64,000 nucleotides of DNA from Bacilli bacterium (GCA_900769695.1 CAAGHO010000048.1:5470-69469), one strand, 5' to 3'. Positions 1 through 9,966 are shown, counted from the first letter of the stretch. Numbers and translations are program-made. The notes: generated by a model not told the origin, from the letters alone.

Positions 1-879
1 TTAACAGAAAAACTAAATAAAATGATTAAAGACAAACTAATTAGTAAAGATAGTAAAATAATGTATGTTAATGATGGATCAAAAGATACAACTTGGGAAT
101 TAATTTGTAAATTTAACAAGGAAAATAAATTCGTAACAGGTGTTAATTTATCTAGAAATAGGGGTCATCAAAATGCATTGCTTGCAGGTCTTATGACAGC
201 AAAAGAGTATGCCGATATTGTAATAAGTATGGATGCTGATTTACAAGATGACATAAATGTTATGGATAAAATGGTTAAAGAATATAATAATGGTTGTGAT
301 ATCGTTTATGGGGTTAGATCAGCTAGAAAAACAGATACATGGTTTAAAAGAACAACTGCAGAAGGTTTTTATAAATTTATGGCAAAGTTAGGTGTAGAAA
401 TAGTTTACAATCATGCTGATTATCGTTTAATGAGCAAAAGAGCTTTAAATGAGTTAGAAAAATTTAAAGAAGTAAATTTATTCTTAAGAGGAATAATACC
501 ACTAATTGGCTTTAAAACAGCGAAGGTTGAATATGAAAGAAATGAAAGGTTTGCTGGTGAGTCAAAATATCCATTAAAGAAAATGTTGAATTTTGCGATG
601 GATGGAATATTGTCATTTAGTATTAAGCCAATAAGAATAATTACAACAGCAGGATTTATTGTTTCATTCCTAAGTTTTCTTTTGTTAATTTACGTAGTAA
701 TAGGACACTTTACTTCTAATAACGTTACAGGATGGACAACAATTGTTTCCTTGATTTGTTTCTTTGGTGGATTTCAAATTCTATGTATTGGTATTGTTGG
801 AGAGTATATTGGTAAAATTTATAATGAAACAAAACAAAGACCAAGATTCATTATTGAGGATGTTATATTAAATGACTAA
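1..879 (+). CDS. Polyprenyl-phosphate glycosyltransferase, GtrB/DPM1-like (5' partial)
   Basis: Family 2 glycosyltransferase of the type that loads a sugar from a nucleotide donor onto polyprenyl phosphate at the inner membrane face. The frame is already open at base 1, in frame with the first visible ATG (22), so the true start lies upstream of the window. Visible are VNDGSKDTT, the metal-binding DADLQDD stretch and two C-terminal membrane segments followed by the GEYIGKIYNETKQRP tail typical of GtrB proteins. The end overlaps the next gene by 8 bases, so the two are probably translationally coupled. A second member of the family lies at 5102. The donor sugar cannot be told from sequence. 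Confidence 0.88.
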   Translation, partial: LTEKLNKMIKDKLISKDSKIMYVNDGSKDTTWELICKFNKENKFVTGVNLSRNRGHQNALLAGLMTAKEYADIVISMDADLQDDINVMDKMVKEYNNGCDIVYGVRSARKTDTWFKRTTAEGFYKFMAKLGVEIVYNHADYRLMSKRALNELEKFKEVNLFLRGIIPLIGFKTAKVEYERNERFAGESKYPLKKMLNFAMDGILSFSIKPIRIITTAGFIVSFLSFLLLIYVVIGHFTSNNVTGWTTIVSLICFFGGFQILCIGIVGEYIGKIYNETKQRPRFIIEDVILND

Positions 880-2431
880 TATATTAAAGAAAACATGTGA
901 TTATCTAAAAAAAAATAGATTTGTTATTTCTTTGTTTTTTATAATTTTTATTTTATTAGCTTTTCAACATAGTGTGATCTCAATGTATTTTGATGATTAT
1001 GGTAATGCGTCATTATCATATAGTTATTGGGTAAGTAATGTTGATGGTACAAATTATACAATACCTCAATTATTAGAATGGGCAAGACACATCTATAATA
1101 ATTGGGGAGGAAGAATTTTTTATGCAATCGTCTTCATAATACCCTTATTAAAGCATGGAATAAAAGCATATATGTTTGTTCAAACTTTTGTTATAACAGG
1201 GATAATATTTTTCATGTATAAAATAATTAAGTATTATTCAAAAAAACAAAAATATTTAGCAATTGTTCCAATTATATTATTTATATTGTACACATGTATT
1301 GATTTAAGTTACTTACGTCATGGGATTTATTGGGCTTCAGCTTCTGTTTTATATGTTTGGCCTCTATTACCATTTATGGCTTTATTATATTATTATATAG
1401 TTTTATGTGATAAAGAAAAAAATAATATAAAATTTAATAAAGTAATATCTAGTTTGATTATTATCTTTCTCTCATTTCTTACTACATTTTCACAAGAACA
1501 AATAGGAGTGGGATTAGTTGGTTTTGTTATATTATATATAATTTCCCATCATTTTAAAGAAATAAAAAAATATTTAGTTATAGATTTACCATTGCTAGTT
1601 ACAACAGTTATTAGTTATATTTTTCTATTCATGGCTCCTGGTAACTGGGTTAGAATGGAAACAAATCAAGAGTTTGCAAAATTAAGTATTTTTGAAAAAG
1701 TAATAAAGAATTATTACAAAATATTAAAGTCTATATTCACGGATAAAATGAATATATTTATGCTTATTTTATGTTTTATAATGATATATATGTTATATAA
1801 AATAATAAAAAATTGTAAGCTTAAAAATAAATACATTTTGTTGATTCCTGTATTAATTTCAATATTTGAGATGGTATTTATAATTTTTCCGGAATTATCA
1901 AATCATTATATCTTGTTTGTTTTAACATCTACCATATGGTTATGTTTGTTCTTTGGTATCTCATTATTATATTTTAAAAATCATAAAATAATTGAATTTA
2001 CATCATTTGAAGTCGCTGCTATCGGAACAATATTTTGTCTAGTGTTTTCACCAGTTATTGGTGGTAGAACCGGAATACCTTATATATTTTTTATAATACT
2101 AATCATAACAAAAATGATAGTTGATATTTTAAATGATACTACTATAATTAAAATAATTTGTATGTTATTTATTATATATATAACAGTGACTGGTATTATA
2201 AACTATATTACAATATATTGTGGATATAGAGATAATTATGTTATTGCAGAGTTAAATGATAAGATTCTAAAAAAATATAGAAGTGAAGAGATAGTTAAAT
2301 TATACAAAGTAAAAAATAGTATATATGGTTCAGTTCAATCATACGATGAACCATCTATGGATTTCTGGATTAAAGAGTACTATAATATTCCTCAAGAAAC
2401 AAAGTTTATATGGGAAGATATATATAAATAA
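872..2431 (+). CDS. Polytopic membrane protein, DUF6056-like (putative GT-C glycosyltransferase)
   Basis: A 519-residue protein with roughly a dozen hydrophobic segments. After the first segment it has an extracytoplasmic FDDYGN acidic pair and, some 40 residues on, a NNWGGRIFY stretch. That pairing is what I associate with DUF6056-type proteins, which are thought to be lipid-linked-sugar transferases. It overlaps the upstream GtrB-like gene and precedes a GtrA fusion, the usual trio for attaching a sugar side chain outside the membrane. The acceptor is unknown. Family assignment rests on these short motifs and topology only. Confidence 0.6.
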   Translation: MTNILKKTCDYLKKNRFVISLFFIIFILLAFQHSVISMYFDDYGNASLSYSYWVSNVDGTNYTIPQLLEWARHIYNNWGGRIFYAIVFIIPLLKHGIKAYMFVQTFVITGIIFFMYKIIKYYSKKQKYLAIVPIILFILYTCIDLSYLRHGIYWASASVLYVWPLLPFMALLYYYIVLCDKEKNNIKFNKVISSLIIIFLSFLTTFSQEQIGVGLVGFVILYIISHHFKEIKKYLVIDLPLLVTTVISYIFLFMAPGNWVRMETNQEFAKLSIFEKVIKNYYKILKSIFTDKMNIFMLILCFIMIYMLYKIIKNCKLKNKYILLIPVLISIFEMVFIIFPELSNHYILFVLTSTIWLCLFFGISLLYFKNHKIIEFTSFEVAAIGTIFCLVFSPVIGGRTGIPYIFFIILIITKMIVDILNDTTIIKIICMLFIIYITVTGIINYITIYCGYRDNYVIAELNDKILKKYRSEEIVKLYKVKNSIYGSVQSYDEPSMDFWIKEYYNIPQETKFIWEDIYK

Positions 2432-2464
2432 ATATGAAGAAACAAAGTATTTTTGGAGGCAGTT

Positions 2465-3643
2465 ATGAAAAAAACATTTAAACAGTTTATAAAATTTGGA
2501 ATAGTAGGATGTATTAATACATTTAGTTCATGGGTATTTTATTATCCATTATTATTCTTAGGTCTTGATTATCGTATATGTACTACTATTGCTTATATTT
2601 TAAGTTCTATTATTGGTTATATTTTAAATAATAAATGGGTATTCAAAAAGAATATATATGATTCTAATTCAGTCTTAAAATATTATATTATATATGGAAG
2701 TTCATATATAATTAATATGGCAGCAATGTATTTATGGGTTGATGTCTTAAAACTATCTGATTTAATCGCACCAGTATTAACCTTATTTATAACTGTTCCT
2801 TATAATTTTATTTTCAGCAGATTATGGGTATTTACAAAGAAAGAAAACAAATATATTAAACATCCCGAGAAATTTCATACATTTACGATCTGTGCTTATA
2901 AGGAATCTGAATATTTAGAAAAGTGCATTCAGACAATTTTAAATCAATCAATAAAGTCAAATGTGATTATGTGTTCTTCTACAAAAAATAAGTATATTGA
3001 AGAGTTAGGAAAAAAATATAAAATTAAAACTTATTTTAGAAAAGGTAAAAGTGATATTCAAGATGATTGGAACTTTGCTGTAAAAAATACAAAAACTGAA
3101 CTTGTTACAGTAGTACATCAAGATGATGTTTACGATGAGCATTACTTAGAAAATATTTTGAATAATTATACTGGAAAAGAATTAATGCTTACTACCGATA
3201 ATTACTATTATATTAATAATAAAAGTGTTGATAATAAAAATCTAAAATTAAAAAGGATTTTAAAATTTCCACTAAGAATACCTTTTATTGGAAATATAAG
3301 ATTTATTAGAAAAATGACATTGTCTCTTGGTAATACAATTCAATGTCCTTCTGCCACTTATAATAAAAAATTAATTGGTGAACCTATATTTAGTTCTGAT
3401 TTAAAGTTTGGACTAGATTGGGATACTTTCCTAAAAATATATAAAATGAAAGGAAAGATAAGATATATACCTTTAAAACTTATGTCATTTAGAATAAGTG
3501 ATGCATCAACAACAAAATCATGTATGGAAAATGATTTAAGAATAAAAGAAGATAATATTATGTTTAGAAAATTTTGGCCTAATATTATAGTAAAATTAAT
3601 AATGAAATTTTATGTAAAATGTTATGATGTTTATGGAGAGTAA
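2465..3643 (+). CDS. GtrA-like membrane domain fused to a family 2 glycosyltransferase
   Basis: The start is ATG 2465, placed 5 bases after GGAGG (2455-2459); an in-frame TTG at 2453 overlaps that ribosome site and is rejected. Residues about 1-130 form a four-helix GtrA domain with the two hallmark repeats NKWVFKK and SRLWVFTKK, which bracket the family. From about residue 135 a GT2 fold begins (FTICAYKES, then VVHQDDVYDEHYL as the DxD-like region). GtrA proteins are believed to help flip polyprenyl-linked sugars, and here this is joined to a transferase in one chain. It sits in the glycan operon between two polytopic membrane proteins. Confidence 0.8.
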   Translation: MKKTFKQFIKFGIVGCINTFSSWVFYYPLLFLGLDYRICTTIAYILSSIIGYILNNKWVFKKNIYDSNSVLKYYIIYGSSYIINMAAMYLWVDVLKLSDLIAPVLTLFITVPYNFIFSRLWVFTKKENKYIKHPEKFHTFTICAYKESEYLEKCIQTILNQSIKSNVIMCSSTKNKYIEELGKKYKIKTYFRKGKSDIQDDWNFAVKNTKTELVTVVHQDDVYDEHYLENILNNYTGKELMLTTDNYYYINNKSVDNKNLKLKRILKFPLRIPFIGNIRFIRKMTLSLGNTIQCPSATYNKKLIGEPIFSSDLKFGLDWDTFLKIYKMKGKIRYIPLKLMSFRISDASTTKSCMENDLRIKEDNIMFRKFWPNIIVKLIMKFYVKCYDVYGE

Positions 3644-3645
3644 GA

Positions 3646-4947
3646 ATGAAAAATAAAATAATAGAAAATCTAAAAATTTTTTTTGTAATAAATATAATTA
3701 TTTTGGTAAGTATATTTTTAGGTACATGTCTTCTATATCTTTCATATAAGATTCCACATTCAAACATGGAAAAAAATGTTTATAAATCTTATCAAGTTTT
3801 TGAAAAAGAAGGAGATCATCCTGCAGTTATAAATCAACTAAAAGAACAAAGTAGACTTGATAATTTCACGGATGCATTGATGTTACTAAATACAATTACA
3901 GATTCAAATATTTCAACATTAAAGCAATGTCTATTAGTATACAGATATGGGGACTTGTATGCATTACCAATTAATACTTTAAAAAAAATAAGTAATCATG
4001 AAAAGGTAACTGAAATTGTTAGTTATCCAAGGTATTGGCATGGTTATTTAATAGTATTAAAACCATTAGTAAGTATATTTAATTATAAACAGATAAGATT
4101 AATAAATGGATTATTTCAAATGTTAATAATTTCATTTGTTATATTGTTATTTTGTAAAAGAAAAAAATATAAACTAATTATTCCATATATTTTATTAATT
4201 TTGGTATTAATGCCACCAGTAATATTTAAATCACTTCAATATTCAACTGTTTGGTACATATTTAATATCGGTATTCTATTACTCTTGTTATCTAGCAACA
4301 AAATCAACTTGTCATTTAAATATGTACTTTATATATTTGTAATATTAGGTGCTATGACAGCATATTTTGATTTTTATACATATCCAATAGTTACTTTTGG
4401 TATACCAGCAATTATATATTTTTCGATTTTTGATAGTAAGAATGATAATAAAATATATAAGTTTTTCAGCATCTGTTTTTCATGGGCGTATACTTATTTT
4501 ACAGTTTGGGTAAGCAAATGGATTATTGGAACAATCTTCACCGATGAAAATGTAATTAGAAATGCATTAGAAACAGCTGGAGGCAGAATTTCTAATATCG
4601 ACTCTGCTGGACAAAAATTTACTAGGATGAGTGCTGTTTCAAGAAATATAGATTTATTTTTTAATAAATACATAGTTATTAGTTTGCTAATAGTATTGTG
4701 TATATTTATTGTTATAAGTATAAAAAAATATAATTTAAAAAATATTAAAAATATCAAAAGTCAGTGGCCTTTAATTATTATAGGAATAATGCCCTTTATG
4801 TGGTATTATGTTTTTGGTAATCACTCATATATACATTATTGGATGACAAATAAAGGATTGTGTGTTACATATTTTGCAATTGTAATGATAATGATTAATT
4901 CATTGACTACAGCTAAAAAAGAAGATAAGCATACAATTCAAGAATAA
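3646..4947 (+). CDS. Polytopic membrane protein of the glycan cluster, function unknown
   Basis: A 433-residue protein starting two bases after the previous stop, with GGAG about 9 bases upstream of its ATG. One N-terminal helix is followed by a roughly 110-residue extracytoplasmic region with a YRYGDLYALP stretch, then about nine further helices. The layout resembles GT-C glycosyltransferases or O-antigen-polymerase-like proteins, but I see no diagnostic catalytic motif. Its place at the end of a glycan operon, before a terminator, suggests a part in building or exporting a surface sugar. That role is inference. Confidence 0.5.
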   Translation: MKNKIIENLKIFFVINIIILVSIFLGTCLLYLSYKIPHSNMEKNVYKSYQVFEKEGDHPAVINQLKEQSRLDNFTDALMLLNTITDSNISTLKQCLLVYRYGDLYALPINTLKKISNHEKVTEIVSYPRYWHGYLIVLKPLVSIFNYKQIRLINGLFQMLIISFVILLFCKRKKYKLIIPYILLILVLMPPVIFKSLQYSTVWYIFNIGILLLLLSSNKINLSFKYVLYIFVILGAMTAYFDFYTYPIVTFGIPAIIYFSIFDSKNDNKIYKFFSICFSWAYTYFTVWVSKWIIGTIFTDENVIRNALETAGGRISNIDSAGQKFTRMSAVSRNIDLFFNKYIVISLLIVLCIFIVISIKKYNLKNIKNIKSQWPLIIIGIMPFMWYYVFGNHSYIHYWMTNKGLCVTYFAIVMIMINSLTTAKKEDKHTIQE

Positions 4948-4990
4948 AGGTATAACTTTCATTACCAGAAAAACATTTTTAGAATAATTT

Positions 4991-5015
4991 AGGAAAAGGA
5001 ATCTCTTTTCCTTTT
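4991..5015 (+). terminator. Rho-independent terminator after the glycan operon
   Basis: The arms AGGAAAAG (4991-4998) and CTTTTCCT (5005-5012) are perfectly complementary around a 6-base loop and run into TTTT. It separates the first glycan operon from the frameshifted glycosyltransferase. Confidence 0.7.
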
Positions 5016-5101
5016 CATATGTAATTTTGTAATATTTACAATGCCATTTAAATCAAATATAATATTCTTATATGGTTCAAATAAAAAAAAGGTTAATTAT
5101 T

Positions 5102-6038
5102 ATGGAGAAAATTTCAGTTATTTTTCCTTGTTATAATGAGAAAGAAACTATTAATATTTTTTATAAAGAAATAACAAATGTTGCAGAAAAATTAAAAAAG
5201 TACAAATTTGAATTTTTATTTATAGATGATGGTTCACGTGATAACACTTTAGAAATTATTAAAAAACTATCTAGTACAGATAAAAGGGTTAGATATATTT
5301 CTTTTTCAAGAAATTTTGGAAAAGAAGCTGCGATGTTTGCAGGTTTAGAACATGTTGATGGTGATTATGTAACCATAATGGATACTGATTTACAAGATCT
5401 ACCTGCTATGTTAATAGATATGTTAGATATTATAAAAAAAGATGGATATGATGTAGTTGGAACTAGAAGAGTAACAAGAAAAGGAGAACTTTCTATTAGA
5501 AGTTTTTTTTGCTAGATGTTTTTATAAAATAATTAATAAAATGTCTAAAATTGAAATGGTTGATGGAGCTAGGAATTATAGATTAACGAAACGTCAAGTA
5601 GTTGATTCTATTCTTTTACTTCAAGAATATAATAGATATTCGAAAGGACTTTTTAGTTTTGTTGGATATAATACAAAATGGCTAGAATATGAAAATGTAA
5701 AACGCATAGCAGGGGAGACTAAATGGTCTTTTTGGAAACTTTTTAAATACGCTTTAGATGGAATAGTCGCTTTTTCAACAACACCTTTATCACTTGCAGC
5801 TATATTAGGTATTATTATGTGCTTTGTCTCATTTATAGCAATTTTAGTAATAATTATTAAAACCCTTATATTTGGAGATCCAGTTGGTGGTTGGCCTTCA
5901 ATGGTTTGTATTGTCTTATTTGTTAGTGGTATTCAATTATTATGTATGGGAATAATTGGGCAGTATCTAGCAAAAACATATTTAGAAACAAAGAAAAGAC
6001 CTATATATATAATAAAAGAAACTAATGATAAAAATTAG
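5102..6038 (+). pseudogene. GtrB/DPM1-like glycosyltransferase broken by a frameshift in a T8 run
   Basis: Residues before and after the break together form one complete polyprenyl-phosphate glycosyltransferase. The first frame (ATG 5102, motifs FPCYNEKE, FIDDGSRD and DTDLQD) runs to a TAG just after eight Ts at 5503-5510. The second frame continues the same protein with DGARNYRLT, two C-terminal helices and the GQYLAKTYLETKKRP tail. Reading seven Ts gives an uninterrupted SFFARCFYKI junction. The domain order and C-terminal tail match the gene at base 1. It may be a true pseudogene, a slippage-switchable gene, or an assembly error; the sequence alone cannot decide. Confidence 0.85.
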
Positions 6039-6042
6039 TTTT

Positions 6043-6417
6043 TTAATTGAAAGCAATTTCAATATCAAGTTCAGTATCTACAAAGGCTATATATAAAAAG
6101 ATTAAACCACTTATTAAAACTAAAGTAGATCCAAGTAAACTTAAATTACTTAATCTAATTGTTTTTTGATTAGTTGTTTTTAGAACTCTTACATCCTTAT
6201 AATTATCATAGAAAAAGTAAATATATATTATAACAGCAATAATAAAAATTATAATTGTTAGTTTCCTATAAGTATCTTTAGCTTTTTGATCATTAAAACA
6301 AAAATATCTTTTTTCATATTTATTGGCAATTAAACATAAACCAATTATGAAAAAATATATTATCCAAACAAAATTTTCAACATCTATTTGTTTTAATCTC
6401 TTTTCAATATCATTCAT
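6043..6417 (-). CDS. Small membrane protein, paralogue of the 6752-7111 product
   Basis: A 124-residue protein with an N-terminal amphipathic stretch (KQIDVENFVWIIYF) and four predicted membrane helices with short loops. It shares length, topology and order of features with the product at 6752-7111: an FENLIW-like first helix, a charged DKKSQ/DQKAKD loop, then a YIYFxxxNYKD segment. I do not recognise the family. It converges on the broken glycosyltransferase, ending 4 bases from it, and is divergent from the + strand gene at 6468. Confidence 0.55.
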   Translation of the reverse strand: MNDIEKRLKQIDVENFVWIIYFFIIGLCLIANKYEKRYFCFNDQKAKDTYRKLTIIIFIIAVIIYIYFFYDNYKDVRVLKTTNQKTIRLSNLSLLGSTLVLISGLIFLYIAFVDTELDIEIAFN

Positions 6418-6467
6418 AATAAAATATATTCTAATAACTTATTAATATAATTAAATAGGTGAAGAAA

Positions 6468-6749
6468 ATGAGTATTATTCCTAATGTAAGTCCTAAAGCC
6501 TTTTCTTTTAGTGCGATTATTGTTGGTTATCTATTAATTGATGATTTAACAGCTAATGAACAAAATGCATTAGGAAACTGGTTAATGTTAACAGCTCAAG
6601 TTCTTTGTACTAATGCATATTATAAACAGGTTCAACAAGAAAGAAGTACCTCTAATAAAAATGTATCAAATGAAGATGGCATTGAAATGTTGAAAAAAAT
6701 GGTAAATGCTTTAAATGAAGAAATAGAAAATTTAAAACGGAATCAGTAA
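6468..6749 (+). CDS. Small conserved-looking protein, function unknown
   Basis: The start is ATG 6468 behind AGGTGAAG (6457-6464); an in-frame GTG at 6459 overlaps that site. The 93-residue product has a moderately hydrophobic N-terminal half (VSPKAFSFSAIIVGYLLIDD, then a second weak helix with ALGNWLMLTAQ) and a charged C-terminal helix (MLKKMVNALNEEIENLKRN) likely to form a coiled coil. It sits between two paralogous membrane proteins on the opposite strand. The family is not recognised, and membrane attachment is inference. Confidence 0.6.
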   Translation: MSIIPNVSPKAFSFSAIIVGYLLIDDLTANEQNALGNWLMLTAQVLCTNAYYKQVQQERSTSNKNVSNEDGIEMLKKMVNALNEEIENLKRNQ

Positions 6750-6751
6750 AA

Positions 6752-7111
6752 TTATACATTCGAAGGTGAATCAGTTTGACGTCTTGTAGTAAGTTGAAAA
6801 TATAAGAAACATAAAGTACCAATTAAAACGAAAATACTTCCCATATAGCGAACTTCATAACTCTTATTCTTATGTTTACAAAAATCTTTATAATTTCTTG
6901 ATAAAAAATAAATGTAAATAGGAATAGAAATAGCAGTTAAAGTTAAAAATAATTTATCTGCTTTTTGTTGAGACTTTTTATCACCGTATAAAAGATTCTT
7001 TTTAATTAATTCATCTCCATATATATCTAAAATTGAAATAACGATAAAAACAACCCATATCAGGTTTTCAAAATTAAGTCGCTTAACCATTTCAATAGTA
7101 TCTTTATCCAT
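6752..7111 (-). CDS. Small four-helix membrane protein, function unknown
   Basis: A 119-residue protein with four hydrophobic segments. Its N terminus (KRLNFENLIWVVF) and its YIYFLSRNYKDF motif match the product at 6043-6417, so the two are duplicates that have diverged. It converges on the 6468 gene with only 2 bases between stops and is divergent from the U32 gene. No enzymatic motif is visible. Confidence 0.55.
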   Translation of the reverse strand: MDKDTIEMVKRLNFENLIWVVFIVISILDIYGDELIKKNLLYGDKKSQQKADKLFLTLTAISIPIYIYFLSRNYKDFCKHKNKSYEVRYMGSIFVLIGTLCFLYFQLTTRRQTDSPSNV

Positions 7112-7157
7112 ATTTAAATATATGTTAGAAAATAATTTTATATTTAGAAAAAAAGTG

Positions 7158-7185
7158 TTGATTAGATATTTAAAACTGATAAAAT
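7158..7185 (+). promoter_or_regulatory. Promoter of the U32 gene
   Basis: TTGATT (7158-7163), a 16-base spacer and TAAAAT (7180-7185) preceded by TGA, an extended -10. It lies 22 bases upstream of the start of the U32 gene. Confidence 0.55.
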
Positions 7186-7207
7186 AGATTATAGATGAGG
7201 TGGTACT

Positions 7208-9370
7208 ATGGATAAAAAAGAACTTCTAGCTCCTGTTGGTAATATGGAAAGCCTATATCAAGCAGTTCATAATGGAGCAGATGCAGTCTACTTAGGATTA
7301 AAAACTTTTGGAGCAAGAGCTTTTGCTAAAAACTTTTCAGAAGAAGATTTTATTAAAGCAATAAAATATTGTCATTTATATGGAGTAAAAATATATGTAA
7401 CTATGAATACTCTAATTAAGACTGATGAAGTTGAGGCATTTATAAATACAATTGATTTTCTTCATAAAAATTCAGTTGATGCTGTTATCATGCAAGACTT
7501 TGGTATGATTTGCTTAGTAAGAGAAATGTTTCCAAATTTAGAGATTCATGCTTCTACTCAAGCTAATAATAGTAGTCTAGAAACCATCAAGCTTTTTTAT
7601 AAACTAGGTGTTAAAAGAGTTGTATTATCACGTGAACTATCAATAAATGAAATTAATAAAATAGATGTTCCTATTGAACTAGAATGCTTTATTCATGGAG
7701 CGTTATGTATCAGTTATTCAGGAAATTGTCTAATGAGTTCAATGATAGGTAAAAGAAGTGGAAATAGAGGAGAATGTACAGGTTGTTGCCGTCTTCCTTA
7801 TAGCCTGTATGAAAATAATAAACTACTAGTTTCAAATAAATATTTATTAAGTACAAGAGAATTAAACACATCAGGCCATATCAAAGAACTATTAAATAGT
7901 AAGATTAAAAGTTTTAAAATAGAAGGTAGAATGAAAAGCCCTGAATATGTAGGATTTATTACTAATTTTTATCGTCATTTAATAGATTCAAAAGAGTTTA
8001 ATTATGAAGAAGAAACAAACAAGTTAAAAACACTGTTTAATAGAAAATTCACAGATGGTAATTTATTTGAAACAACTACTCTTATGAATATAGATACACC
8101 CAATCATATTGGTTTAAAAATAGGAAAAGTAATTTCAGTAAACACTAAAAAAATAAAAATAAAATTAGAAGGGACTCTTAATCAAGAAGATGGGATTAGA
8201 TTCTTAGAAAGTGGTAAAGGTTTTATTTGTAACTATCTATATAATGATAAAGATAAGCTTATTAACAGTAGTGATGATATTGTCTATCTTGATAACAAAA
8301 TAGGACTAACTACTTGTGATACTGTTTATAAAACGCAAGATAAAAAATTAATCGAAAGTTTAGAAAAGTATGAAGAAAAACATCTACCTTTAAGATTTAA
8401 GTTAACTGCTAGAAAAAATAAAGTCTTAACATTAGAAGCAACTTCCTTAGAAAGTAAGGTTTTAGTTACTGGTAGTATTGTAGAAGGAGCAATTTCTAAT
8501 CCAATTAGTACAGAAAGAATTAAACTTCAACTAGAAAGACTAGGTAATAGTCCATTTTATCTAGAAAAACTAGATTTAGATATAGATGATGATATCTTTA
8601 TTCCTGTTAAAAATCTAAATGAAATAAGAAGAGAAGCAGTTTCTAAAATAATTTCACTTAAAGAAAATACTAATAATCCTAATTATATTCGAAAATGTGT
8701 AAAATTTGAAAAACTAAATCTAGATTCCGAAGATAATATTTTAACTAGTAGCCTCTATACTGAAGAACAATTATTAACCTGTCTAGAATTAAATTTTAAA
8801 AGAATTTATGTAAAAGATTTTGCACTTTACCAAAAGTATCTTGATAATAAGAATGTATTTTACGTATTACCAAGATCTAATTTTTCTAACAGCTATAATA
8901 TTAATAACAGTCTAGTTAGTGAATATATTGACTTTAACAAAAATATAAATTTAGTTGGTAATTATTTTCTTAATATAACTAACCCTTATACTGCATATTA
9001 TTTATTAAGACAAGGTTTAAACAATTTTACATTATCACCAGAATTAGATGAAGATGAAACACTTAAGTTAGTAACTTCTTTTAGAAAAATTTTTAAATTT
9101 GATTTAATACCAGAAGTCCTAGTCTATGGAAAAGTAGAAAACATGTATATAAAAGGTAATATTTTAAATATAGATAATAGTCTTTATAAGTATAGATTAA
9201 AAGATTCTAAAAATAGATATTTTGATGTTTATTTAGATAATAATAACAATACAACTATTTTAAACTACAAAAATATTGAAAAAGCTATTTCAAATAAATG
9301 TCAATTTAGATTTGATTTTTATGATGAAGATGGAAAAACTATAAAAGAAATTGTAAAAAAGTATCAATAA
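7208..9370 (+). CDS. Peptidase U32 family protein (RNA-hydroxylase type)
   Basis: A 720-residue member of the U32 'collagenase-like' family. Characterised bacterial members RlhA and TrhP are needed for hydroxylation of 23S rRNA and tRNA uridine respectively, rather than for proteolysis. The N-terminal TIM-barrel-like domain opens with LLAPVGNMESLYQAVHNGAD. The family signature region around residues 160-200 holds ECFIHGALCISYSGNC and RGECTGCCR, supplying clustered cysteines likely to bind an iron-sulfur cluster. The length is well above single-domain members, so a long C-terminal extension of RlhA/DUF3656 type is present. Whether it modifies rRNA or tRNA cannot be decided here. Confidence 0.8.
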   Translation: MDKKELLAPVGNMESLYQAVHNGADAVYLGLKTFGARAFAKNFSEEDFIKAIKYCHLYGVKIYVTMNTLIKTDEVEAFINTIDFLHKNSVDAVIMQDFGMICLVREMFPNLEIHASTQANNSSLETIKLFYKLGVKRVVLSRELSINEINKIDVPIELECFIHGALCISYSGNCLMSSMIGKRSGNRGECTGCCRLPYSLYENNKLLVSNKYLLSTRELNTSGHIKELLNSKIKSFKIEGRMKSPEYVGFITNFYRHLIDSKEFNYEEETNKLKTLFNRKFTDGNLFETTTLMNIDTPNHIGLKIGKVISVNTKKIKIKLEGTLNQEDGIRFLESGKGFICNYLYNDKDKLINSSDDIVYLDNKIGLTTCDTVYKTQDKKLIESLEKYEEKHLPLRFKLTARKNKVLTLEATSLESKVLVTGSIVEGAISNPISTERIKLQLERLGNSPFYLEKLDLDIDDDIFIPVKNLNEIRREAVSKIISLKENTNNPNYIRKCVKFEKLNLDSEDNILTSSLYTEEQLLTCLELNFKRIYVKDFALYQKYLDNKNVFYVLPRSNFSNSYNINNSLVSEYIDFNKNINLVGNYFLNITNPYTAYYLLRQGLNNFTLSPELDEDETLKLVTSFRKIFKFDLIPEVLVYGKVENMYIKGNILNIDNSLYKYRLKDSKNRYFDVYLDNNNNTTILNYKNIEKAISNKCQFRFDFYDEDGKTIKEIVKKYQ

Positions 9371-9436
9371 ATTTTAGAATTGTTTCTAAATTGTCAAAAA
9401 TGTGATAAAATAAATTTAGATAGGGAGAGTGATTTT

Positions 9437-9964
9437 ATGACAAAAACTGAATCATTAAGAAAGGTACCAGCTAAAAACTATGTATTTTTAGTAATTATAT
9501 TTTTAACAACATTCTTACTTGCTTATTATTTGTATAAATGGTATGATGCTTATTCAACTTATCAGAATAGTATTCCAGTTATTAGAGATACTCTTCCAGA
9601 AGTAACAGAAGAAGAAATGGAACATTATATTCAAGAAACTCCAACAACTACGATTTATGTTTGTACAGCATCTGATATAACATGTAGAAACTTTGAGAAA
9701 AAATTTAAAAAACTAGTTGAACAATCTTCATTAAAAGAATATATAACTTATGTTAATTTAGAAGAAGAAAATAAAGAAGAATTTATTAATAGATTTAATA
9801 TAAATCATCCATATAGAAAAATAGGATTAAAGAAATATCCTGCTTTAATATATTTTGAAGATGGAAAAGTAGTAGATATGTTGCAATCAAGTAAAGATGA
9901 AGAATTAACAATTTCTGATGTTAAGAAATTTATTAAGAATAATAAGATAGGAACTACTTATTAA
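9437..9964 (+). CDS. Membrane-anchored thioredoxin-like protein
   Basis: The start is ATG 9437 after GGGAGAG; an in-frame TTG at 9380 lies before that site. The 175-residue product has one N-terminal membrane helix (residues about 14-34) and then a thioredoxin-like fold: TIYVCTASDITC, a YVNLEEEN strand, and KYPALIYFEDGKVV with the cis-proline-like YPALIYF. The two cysteines are six residues apart and not in a CxxC, so ordinary disulfide exchange is unlikely. It lies 2 bases before trmL. Its role is unknown; a structural or resolving thiol protein outside the membrane is possible. Confidence 0.65.
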   Translation: MTKTESLRKVPAKNYVFLVIIFLTTFLLAYYLYKWYDAYSTYQNSIPVIRDTLPEVTEEEMEHYIQETPTTTIYVCTASDITCRNFEKKFKKLVEQSSLKEYITYVNLEEENKEEFINRFNINHPYRKIGLKKYPALIYFEDGKVVDMLQSSKDEELTISDVKKFIKNNKIGTTY

Positions 9965-9966
9965 TT

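Noticed and set aside
3585..3767. Sixty-codon frame on the - strand across two glycan genes
   Set aside because: It overlaps two clear + strand genes and consists of AT-rich low-complexity codons.
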